From NCBI GenBank assembly GCA_000721375.1, contig JOGW01000013.1:62001-126000 (forward strand): a DNA stretch of 64,000 bases, given 5' to 3'. Below, piece by piece: positions 23,042 through 29,986 of the stretch. Source of the stretch: Streptomyces sp. NRRL B-3428 (GTDB taxonomy: Bacteria > Actinomycetota > Actinomycetes > Streptomycetales > Streptomycetaceae). The translations under genes were made by a program, and so were the position numbers. Position 1 is the stretch's first letter. Each line of letters starts with the position of its first letter. A model generated the notes under the pieces. It saw nothing but the letters and a program-made list of their open reading frames with translations, was not told the DNA's origin and ran no database searches.

Positions 23042-24472
23042 TCAGATGATCCCGAAGAGGATGCCGGCGGCGAGCACCACCAGGGAGGTGAGCGCCGCCC
23101 ACTTCACGGTGAAGCGGGTGTGGTCGCCGAACTCGACCTTGGCCATGCCGACGAGCACGTACACCGCGGGGACCAGCGGGCTCGACATGTGCAGGGCCTG
23201 GCCGACGAGCGAGGCGCGGGCGATCTCCAGGGAGGAGACGCCGTGCGCGGCGCCGGCCTCGGCGAGCACCGGCAGGACGCCGAAGTAGAAGCCGTCGTTG
23301 GACATGAAGTACGTGAGCGGCAGGCTGAGCAGTCCGGTGACCAGGGCCATGTGCGGGCCCATGCCGGCGGGGATGGTGTCGACCAGCCACCGCGCCATGC
23401 TGTCGACCATGCCGGTGCCCTGGAGCACTCCGGTGAAGACGGCGGCGGCGAAGACCATGCCGGAGACGTTGAGCACGTTGTCCGCGTGGGCGGCGATCCG
23501 GGCCTTCTGGTCGGGCATGTGCGGGAAGTTGACCGTGAGGGCCAGGGCCGCGCCGAGCAGGAACAGGACCGGGATCGGCAGCAGCTCCATGATCATGGCG
23601 GTGAGCAGCGCGACGGTGAGGCCGGCGTTGAACCAGTACAGCTTGGGGCGCAGCGTGGGGCGGTGGGGGTCGAGGCCCTGGAAGTCGTCCTCCTCGGAGG
23701 CAGCCGCCGAACCGGCCGGAGCCTTCGCGTCCGCACCCGAACCCGAGCCGCCGGACGCCTTGTTGACCTTCTCATCGCCCTTGCCGCCACCGGCACCGGC
23801 ACCGACGAGCACCGTCTCCGCCTCCGGCTCCTGCTCCAGAACCTCGTCCAGCGTCAGGACACCGAGCCGCCTGCGCTCCCGCAGACCGAGGACGTACGCG
23901 AGGATGAAGACGGCCACCAGACCGACGGCGAGCGCCGGGATCATCGGCACGAAGATGTCGGAGGCGTCGAGCTTCAGGGCGGTCGCGGCGCGGGCGGTCG
24001 GGCCGCCCCAAGGCAGCGTGTTCATCACGCCGTTGGCGGTCGCGGCCACACCGGTCATCACGACCAGGCTCATGCCGAGGCGCTTGTACAGCGGGTACAT
24101 CGCCGAGACCGTGATCATGAAGGTGGTCGAACCGTCACCGTCGAGGGAGACGATCGCGGCGAGCACCGCCGTACCGACGACGATGCGCATCGGGTCGGCC
24201 TTGCAGAAGCGCAGGATGCCCCGGACGATCGGATCGAAGAGACCTACGTCGATCATCACGCCGAAGTAGACGATCGCGAACATCAGCATCGCCGCGGTGG
24301 GCGCGAGACTCGTGACGCCTTCGAGGACGTAGTCCCCGAGATGGGCTCCCTTTCCCACGAAGACGCAGAACAGCGCGGGGATCAGGACCAGCGCCGCAAT
24401 CGGCGACATCTTCTTCAGCATGATCAGGACCAGGAAGGTCGCGATCATGGCAAAGCCGAGGATGGTCAGCAT
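23042..24472 (-). CDS. CitMHS family divalent metal-citrate:proton symporter
   Basis: 476 residues. CitMHS permeases import citrate as a complex with Mg or Ca (or heavier metals). The N-terminal part begins MLTILGFAMIATFLVLIMLK and contains FAIVYFGVMIDVGLFDPIV, SLDGDGSTTFMIT near residue 110 and NTLPWGGPTARAA near 152, all family landmarks. Residues about 205-265 form a long soluble Glu/Gly/Ala-rich loop, longer than usual. The C-terminal half has LTYFMSNDGFYFGVLPVLAE. The start codon lies 5 bases after the 3' arm of the leader structure at 24478-24579, whose AGGTG is the only candidate ribosome binding site. Confidence 0.9.
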   Translation of the reverse strand: MLTILGFAMIATFLVLIMLKKMSPIAALVLIPALFCVFVGKGAHLGDYVLEGVTSLAPTAAMLMFAIVYFGVMIDVGLFDPIVRGILRFCKADPMRIVVGTAVLAAIVSLDGDGSTTFMITVSAMYPLYKRLGMSLVVMTGVAATANGVMNTLPWGGPTARAATALKLDASDIFVPMIPALAVGLVAVFILAYVLGLRERRRLGVLTLDEVLEQEPEAETVLVGAGAGGGKGDEKVNKASGGSGSGADAKAPAGSAAASEEDDFQGLDPHRPTLRPKLYWFNAGLTVALLTAMIMELLPIPVLFLLGAALALTVNFPHMPDQKARIAAHADNVLNVSGMVFAAAVFTGVLQGTGMVDSMARWLVDTIPAGMGPHMALVTGLLSLPLTYFMSNDGFYFGVLPVLAEAGAAHGVSSLEIARASLVGQALHMSSPLVPAVYVLVGMAKVEFGDHTRFTVKWAALTSLVVLAAGILFGII

Positions 24473-24477
24473 GTGGA

Positions 24478-24579
24478 CACCTAACGTTCGCCCTTGAACT
24501 TCCGCCGGAGGCGGCAGGTACTCCCACCGGATGTGGTGGGCACTCCCGCCTCAGGCGGCGGTCCGGACGACGTTAGGTG
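24478..24579 (-). ncRNA. Structured mRNA leader of the CitMHS gene, cloverleaf-like
   Basis: As minus-strand RNA, CACCUAACGU (24579-24570) can pair perfectly with ACGUUAGGUG (24487-24478), closing a loop that holds three hairpins: CCGCC/GGCGG (24546-24558), CCCACC/GGUGGG (24523-24540) and CCGCC/GGCGG (24502-24514). Each hairpin is followed by a similar tail: GAGTGC, GAGTAC, AAGTTC. The closing arm contains AGGUG 8 bases before the AUG, so folding would hide the ribosome binding site. I do not recognise it as a known riboswitch. It could instead work as a DNA operator or a terminator of the upstream gene. Confidence 0.5.
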
Positions 24580-24636
24580 CCGCGAACTTGCGTTAACAAG
24601 ACGTTGACGCGTGAGCAATAAGCGCAAAACTCCAGG

Positions 24637-26892
24637 TCACAGCGTTGTGCTCGCCAGAGTGACGTGGACGGGCACGCCGTTTTGCACAGCCGTCCCGGAG
24701 AGCACGTCGAGCCGGGTGCCGTCGAGCAGCTGGTTGTAGTTGGCGCCCGGGTTCTCCCGCGCGATCTCCATCCGGGTGCCGGGGCGGTCATGGCCCCAGC
24801 CGTGCGGAAGGCTCACCACTCCCCTGCGTACACCGTCGGTGATCTCCACCGGCACCTCGATCTCGCCGCCGTCGCCCTTCACGCGTGCGTCCGCCCCGTC
24901 GGTGAGGCCGAGGCGCTGGGCGTCCTCGGGGTGGATCTGGAGGGTGCAGCGGTTGGAGCCGCCGTTGAGGGTGCGGACGTTGTGCATCCAGCTGTTGTTG
25001 GAGCGCAGATGGCGGCGGCCGATGAGGACGAGGCTGTCCTGCGGGCGGTCCTTGGCGGCCGCGAGCCGTGGGAGCTGGGCCGCGATCGGCTCGGGCAGCA
25101 GCTCCACCTTCCCGCTGCGGGTCTTGAGCAGCCGCGGGATCCGGGGCTGCAGCGGACCGAGGTCGATCCCGTGCGGGTGCGCGAGCAGCTTGGTGAGGGT
25201 GAGGCCTTCGGGGTGAGCGCCGAACCCGTCGCCGTACGGGCCGAGGCGCAGCATCATGTCGAGCCGCTGCTCGACCGTGCTGTCACCGGTGAGCTGGGCC
25301 GCGAGTTCCTTCGCGTCGCGTCCGTGGACCTTTCCATGGACGTCCTCCACCGCCTTGCCGAGCGAGCGCTCGATGACCATCTGGTCGACGGCCTCGGCGG
25401 GCATCCCGTGCATTCCGGACGCGGCCAGGATGAGCCGGGCGAGGATCTCGCTCTCCTGGAGGAGGCCTTCCTCCAGGGGGACGGCGGCGCGGGTGTAGCG
25501 GACCTGGTTGCGTACGGCGAGCGCGTTGAAGGCGAAGTCGAAGTGGCCGCTCTGTGCGGGCGGCGGCGGGGGCAGGACCACGTCCGCGTGACGCGAGGTC
25601 TCGTTCAGATACGGGTCGACGCTGACCATGAACTCGAGGCTCTCGAGCGCCTCGTCGAGCCGCTTGCCGTCCGGCGCGGACAGCACCGGGTTGCCCGCGA
25701 CCGTGATGACCGCGCGGATCCGGTCCTCACCGGGGGTGTCGATCTCCTCGGCGAACGCGGCGGCCGGCAACTCGCCCTTGACCTCCCCGTATCCGGAAAC
25801 CCGGCTCTTCCACCGGCCGAGCGCGAAACCCCTGCCGGGCGCTGCGGGCCGGGGCACCTTGTCGGTCGCGGAGAGCGGGAAGAGCGCGCCGCCGGGGCGG
25901 TCGAGATTACCGGTCAGCACATTGAGTACGTCCACGAGCCAGCTGGTGAGGGTGCCGAACTCGACAGTGCTCGTTCCGATCCGGCCGTAGACGGCGGCGG
26001 TCTGCGCGCCTGCGAGTTCGCGGGCGACGACACGGATCTCATCGGCCGGCAGATCGCAGGCCTCGGCCACGGCCTCGGGACTGAACTCGCCGAGCTGAGC
26101 GCGGACTTGGTCCACCCCGTCCACGTATGCCTGAAGATCCCCCAGCTCGACCAGACCCTCGTCGAAGAGGGTGTACGCGAGGGCCGCGAGCAGCAGGCCG
26201 TCGCTGCCCGGACGTATCGCGAGGTGGCGGTTGGCCAGGCGGGCCGTACGGGTGCGGCGCGGGTCGACGACGGTCAGCGTGCCGCCGCGCCTCTTGAGGT
26301 CCTTGAGCTTGCCGGGGAAGTCGGCGGCGGTGCACAGACTGCCGTTGGAATCAAGGGGGTTGGCGCCGATCAGGAGCAGGTGATCCGTGTGGTCCAGATC
26401 CGGCACCGGGATCGCGAAGGGGTCGCCGAAGAGCAGTCCGCTGGAGACGTGCTTGGGCATCTGGTCGAGGGTGCTCGCGGTGAACAGCTTGCGGATCTTC
26501 AACGTGGTGAGCAGCACGGGCGGATAGAGGCCGCCGGCCATGGTGTGCACATTGGGGTTGCCGAGGAAGGCACCCAGCGCGTCGGGGCCGTGCGCCTCGA
26601 TGATCGGCCGCAGTCCCTGGGCGATCGCGTCGAACGCCTCGCCCCAGCTTGCCTCTTGGAGCTTGCCGTCCTTGCGGACGAGCGGGGTGCGCAGGCGGTC
26701 GGGGTCCGCGTCGAGTTCGCCGAAGGAGGCGCCCTTGGGGCAGATGAACCCCTTGCTGAACACATCGTCCTGGTCACCGCGGGCGCCGGTGACCCGGGTG
26801 CCTTCGATGGTGAGGGTCAGGCCGCAGGTGGCCTCGCAGAGGGGGCAGATGCGCAATGCGGTACGGGACTGGCTGGCGTGAGCGTCGGACAC
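24637..26892 (-). CDS. Molybdopterin-dependent oxidoreductase (DMSO reductase family, formate dehydrogenase/nitrate reductase-like)
   Basis: 751 residues from GTG 26892, which has GGGAGGG just upstream; an ATG at 26967 lies within the operator region and is unlikely. The N-terminus binds a [4Fe-4S] cluster through CPLCEATCGL and FICPKG. Then come the bis-MGD binding regions (NPNVHTM, LLIGANPLDSNGSL, DPRRTRTARLA) and a C-terminal cofactor domain (NNSWMHNVRTLNGGSNRC, SLPHGWGHDRPGT). No twin-arginine signal, so cytoplasmic. No partner Fe-S or membrane subunit lies nearby. Preceded by a perfect 18-base palindrome and a TetR gene. Confidence 0.92.
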   Translation of the reverse strand: MSDAHASQSRTALRICPLCEATCGLTLTIEGTRVTGARGDQDDVFSKGFICPKGASFGELDADPDRLRTPLVRKDGKLQEASWGEAFDAIAQGLRPIIEAHGPDALGAFLGNPNVHTMAGGLYPPVLLTTLKIRKLFTASTLDQMPKHVSSGLLFGDPFAIPVPDLDHTDHLLLIGANPLDSNGSLCTAADFPGKLKDLKRRGGTLTVVDPRRTRTARLANRHLAIRPGSDGLLLAALAYTLFDEGLVELGDLQAYVDGVDQVRAQLGEFSPEAVAEACDLPADEIRVVARELAGAQTAAVYGRIGTSTVEFGTLTSWLVDVLNVLTGNLDRPGGALFPLSATDKVPRPAAPGRGFALGRWKSRVSGYGEVKGELPAAAFAEEIDTPGEDRIRAVITVAGNPVLSAPDGKRLDEALESLEFMVSVDPYLNETSRHADVVLPPPPPAQSGHFDFAFNALAVRNQVRYTRAAVPLEEGLLQESEILARLILAASGMHGMPAEAVDQMVIERSLGKAVEDVHGKVHGRDAKELAAQLTGDSTVEQRLDMMLRLGPYGDGFGAHPEGLTLTKLLAHPHGIDLGPLQPRIPRLLKTRSGKVELLPEPIAAQLPRLAAAKDRPQDSLVLIGRRHLRSNNSWMHNVRTLNGGSNRCTLQIHPEDAQRLGLTDGADARVKGDGGEIEVPVEITDGVRRGVVSLPHGWGHDRPGTRMEIARENPGANYNQLLDGTRLDVLSGTAVQNGVPVHVTLASTTL

Positions 26893-26947
26893 GGGCCCTC
26901 CCGGGGCGGCGTCAGCGGAGCGCGGTCGGGCGCGCATACGAGGCCGA

Positions 26948-26965
26948 GCATACCGACCGGTATGC
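26948..26965. promoter_or_regulatory. Perfect TetR-type operator before the molybdopterin oxidoreductase
   Basis: GCATACCGACCGGTATGC: 8-base perfect arms with a 2-base spacer. It lies 56 bases upstream of the chosen GTG start and between that gene and a TetR gene on the same strand. Confidence 0.7.
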
Positions 26966-27041
26966 ATGGTGGGGAGGGGGTGCGGGGCTTTGATTGCCGT
27001 CTTCGGCCGCAGTCTTCAGGGGGCCGCGGCCCTGCGTCGCC

Positions 27042-27671
27042 TCAGTCGAAGACCGGCGCCAGGTAGAGGTGCAGCAGCTTGCGGGTCTCGGTGATGAGGT
27101 CCTCGTCGCCGGACGGACGGGTGCGGAAGGCGAGTTGGAGCAGGGCGTCGGTGGCCTCGACGGCGACGAGCAGGGCGCGGCGCACGTCCGCGTCGAGGGG
27201 TTTGCCGAGGTGGCCCGCGAGCACATGGCCCAGGCGGTCGGCGACCTGGTGATTGGCGTCGGCGCCGCCGAACGGGACACCGAAGTCGACGAGGGCGAAG
27301 CCGGGGACGGTGCGCTTCATCGCGATGTACTCGCCGAGTGCGGCATCGACCGCGGCGCGCCAGTCGGGAGCGTCGAGCGTTCCCATACGGGCCGCCGTGC
27401 GCTCCGCGTACAAATCGAGATTGCGCAGGGCCAGGGCGTCGGCCAGGGCCCGCTTGTTGCCGAAGAACCGGTACACCGAACCGATCGGCACACCCGCCCG
27501 GTCCGCGACGGCGCGGGTCGTCAGGCCGTCGTACCCGACCTCGTCCAGGAGCGCCGCACAGGCGTCGAGTATCCGGCCGAGCCGCTCGGCACTGCGCTCC
27601 TGCACGGGTACGCGGCGCAGGGCGCCGGCCGACTGGTCACTGAGGGAGGGCGTGGTGGTCACAGACTCCAT
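27042..27671 (-). CDS. TetR family regulator next to the molybdopterin oxidoreductase
   Basis: 209 residues. The HTH is at about 45-65 (LTTRAVADRAGVPIGSVYRFFGNK), after an N-terminal extension of about 25 residues. The C-terminal part (ADVRRALLVAVEATDALLQLAF) is of the common actinobacterial TetR_C type. It sits 35 bases after the membrane-protein gene on the same strand and 149 bases before the oxidoreductase, whose promoter has the palindrome at 26948. Control of that gene is inferred from position. Confidence 0.86.
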   Translation of the reverse strand: MESVTTTPSLSDQSAGALRRVPVQERSAERLGRILDACAALLDEVGYDGLTTRAVADRAGVPIGSVYRFFGNKRALADALALRNLDLYAERTAARMGTLDAPDWRAAVDAALGEYIAMKRTVPGFALVDFGVPFGGADANHQVADRLGHVLAGHLGKPLDADVRRALLVAVEATDALLQLAFRTRPSGDEDLITETRKLLHLYLAPVFD

Positions 27672-27706
27672 GATGCAGTGCCGGCCTTTCTGCGCCGATC
27701 GGTGGC

Positions 27707-29017
27707 TCAGGCGATGAGCAGTCCGAGGCCGCCCAGGGTGTACGCGATCATCAGCACGAACAGGGGCAATTGACCCGCGATCGCCTTCTCGGGCGGCAGG
27801 AGGCGGACGGAACGGTCGTGTGCGGCCACTACGCCCAGTACATGCCCCACGATGATCGCGATCACTTGGAGGGCCGCCGTGCCGCCCGGACCCAGCGGTG
27901 AGGCGGGCGGGGCGGGATTGTCAGTGCCGGCTGCCACGATGACTGTGCGTGGTCCTTCCGTCACGAAGAGGGTGAAGTAGTGGGCGATGAGATAGCCGAG
28001 GGCGATCGGGACGAGTGAGTGGGCGAAGGCCGCGTGGGGTGCGGTGGTCTTCGCGGTGGTGGAGTCGGTGAGCGCGGGGCGACGGGTGAAGGCGCGGGTG
28101 GCGGTCGCGCACAGGGAGTAGAGGACGGCGACCAGGGCGATGGCCCCGAGCAGTCCGAGCGTGGCCGTGGGGGTGCGGCCGAGGGAGGAGGTCTGGAGGG
28201 TGGTGATCCAGGACGGGGAGTCGGAGTAGCCGTCGTAGGCGGTGGAGCCGAGCATGACGCACACGGTGGCGACCAGGCCGGGCACGGGCGGGGTGGCGTC
28301 GAGGCCGTGGAAGGGACTGCGCAGGACCAGGCGTCCGTCGCGGCGGCGGCCGAGCGGGGAGAGCCGGGCGAACAGCGTGGAGTACGCCTCGAAGGCGTCG
28401 CCCTGCGCGAACCAGCGCGCGCCGAACCATGAGGCGGCGGCGAGTTGGACCACCCCGTAGGTGAGGAGGAAGGCGAGGACGGCGGTGCGGGAGGCCGGTT
28501 CGGGGGAGGCGAGTTCGAGCCAGGTGTAGGCGAAGAGCCCGGCCGCGGCGGGCCACATGCCGAGCCGGGGCGGCAGTGGGCGGCCGGTCGCGGGGTTGCG
28601 CTGCAGTGCGCGGCAGCCCGCGGCATGCAGGGTGCGCAGCGGGTTGAGGAGCTTCCACACGGGACCGAACAGGAGGGATACGGGGACGAGGCCGACCCAG
28701 AGCAGGACGTGGAGTGCGCCGGGTGCGGGGTTGCGTGCGGGGTCGTCGGGACCGAACAGGGCGTTGGCGAGGACGAACAGTGTGACGGCGAGACCGAGTG
28801 TGCGCAGGGCGAGCCGCGTGGGCCGGGCATCGGCCACGCGCTGCACCGGGCGGGGCAGCGCGAGACCGGAGCGGTCGCCGCGGAAGCGGGAGGTGGACCA
28901 GAGCAGGCCGAGCGCGAGGAAGGAGAGAAGCAGGGCGGCGAAGGCTCCGGCGTAGGCGTAGAAGGGAGAGAGGGGCAGGTCGTGCTGGGAACCGACTCCG
29001 TGCGCCAGATCGAACAC
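27707..29017 (-). CDS. Polytopic membrane protein of the beta-helix/cupredoxin cluster
   Basis: 436 residues with about eleven hydrophobic segments; no transporter family is recognised. The start is GTG 3 bases after the lipoprotein stop. Notable parts: a Pro-rich segment after helix 2, WKLLNPLRTLHA in a cytoplasmic-looking loop, HGLDATPPVPG in another, and the pair HSLVPIALGYLIAHYFTLF near residue 330. His and Tyr within helices could bind metal or haem. Third gene of a tightly packed set, so it probably works with the two exported proteins upstream. Function unknown. Confidence 0.75.
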   Translation of the reverse strand: MFDLAHGVGSQHDLPLSPFYAYAGAFAALLLSFLALGLLWSTSRFRGDRSGLALPRPVQRVADARPTRLALRTLGLAVTLFVLANALFGPDDPARNPAPGALHVLLWVGLVPVSLLFGPVWKLLNPLRTLHAAGCRALQRNPATGRPLPPRLGMWPAAAGLFAYTWLELASPEPASRTAVLAFLLTYGVVQLAAASWFGARWFAQGDAFEAYSTLFARLSPLGRRRDGRLVLRSPFHGLDATPPVPGLVATVCVMLGSTAYDGYSDSPSWITTLQTSSLGRTPTATLGLLGAIALVAVLYSLCATATRAFTRRPALTDSTTAKTTAPHAAFAHSLVPIALGYLIAHYFTLFVTEGPRTVIVAAGTDNPAPPASPLGPGGTAALQVIAIIVGHVLGVVAAHDRSVRLLPPEKAIAGQLPLFVLMIAYTLGGLGLLIA

Positions 29018-29020
29018 CCG

Positions 29021-29986
29021 TCACCGCACCACGAGTTGGGTCAGGAGGAGTCCCGACTCATGGGTCTCCACCTCGAAGAGGCCCGTACGGTCCAGGGTGA
29101 AGGTCACAGTGGCCGGGCGACCCGCCGGGAGGCGGATCTCCTTGTCGTAGCCGTGGACGTGAAGGGTGTCGTCGCGGTCGCTGGTGACGGACAGGCGCAG
29201 CCGCTGCCCCTTCTTCAGCTCGAGGCGGCCTGGGGCGGGTTCGACCTTGTTGCCGTCGACGGTGACGGTCACAGTGCGGTCGGCCTTGCCTTCGTCCGGC
29301 GTCGCCGAGCCGCCGGTGCCACCCGAGCCCTCCTCGGACGGGCCACTCGAACCGTCCGTGCCGCCCTCGGACGTACCGTGCTCATGCCCACCGCCCTGTC
29401 CCGTGCCGGTGAGTTCGACCGTGGACTCGACCGGCTTGCCGTCGACCGCCCAGACGGTGTGATCGTCCGCGTACAGGCGGGCGGTCAGCCGGTGGGTGCC
29501 CTTCGGCACGTCCGCCGCGGGCAGGTGGAACCACTCGCCGTAGACCCGGGCGAGCTTGCGGCCGTCCACATACAGGTGGGCGTGACCGCGCCCCGGCAGC
29601 GCTCCCCCGCCCACGCTGTCGGGCGTGAACCGGAAGTCGCGCACGGTGAGTTGGACGTTCCAGCCGTCCACGGAGTCCGGTCGCACGGCGAGCTCCACGG
29701 AAGGGGCGCCCGCCGCGTCGACCTGCCGGTAGCGGTGGCCGGACTCGTCCTTGCGGTCGAGCAGCCGGCCCGCCGCACCACTGGCCTCCTCGTGGCTGGT
29801 GCCCGGCTTGTGGTGCGTGGTCGGCCGGTCGCTGCATCCTGCCGCGGCGGCGGACAGCAGCAGGGCCACGGCGAGAGCGCGCACACCCCGCCGGACCCGC
29901 ACCGCCCCGGCGCCCCGGCGGACCCTCATCACCCCGGCGCCCCGCAGCACAGCAACCCCCCGACCACCCGGAAGAACTCCCCTCAC
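29021..29986 (-). CDS. Lipoprotein with a C-terminal cupredoxin-like domain
   Basis: 321 residues from GTG 29986, which overlaps the previous stop as GTGA and has GAGGAAGAGG upstream; ATG 29929 is the alternative. A basic, hydrophobic leader ends in LLLSAAAAGC, a likely lipobox with Cys51 on this numbering. Two modules follow: a beta-rich domain (ELAVRPDSVDGWNVQLTV to LYADDHTVWAVDG), then a Gly/Ser/Glu linker, then about 85 residues ending LHVHGYDKEIRL and GLFEVETHESGLLLTQLVVR. The latter is cupredoxin-like, with His in both copper-site loops but no Cys, so an ordinary blue-copper site is incomplete. Surface-anchored; function unknown. Confidence 0.75.
   Translation of the reverse strand: MRGVLPGGRGVAVLRGAGVMRVRRGAGAVRVRRGVRALAVALLLSAAAAGCSDRPTTHHKPGTSHEEASGAAGRLLDRKDESGHRYRQVDAAGAPSVELAVRPDSVDGWNVQLTVRDFRFTPDSVGGGALPGRGHAHLYVDGRKLARVYGEWFHLPAADVPKGTHRLTARLYADDHTVWAVDGKPVESTVELTGTGQGGGHEHGTSEGGTDGSSGPSEEGSGGTGGSATPDEGKADRTVTVTVDGNKVEPAPGRLELKKGQRLRLSVTSDRDDTLHVHGYDKEIRLPAGRPATVTFTLDRTGLFEVETHESGLLLTQLVVR

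Noticed and set aside
24664..27066. 800-codon open frame antisense to the molybdopterin oxidoreductase
   Set aside because: Shadow frame of a gene whose cluster and cofactor motifs are all on the other strand.
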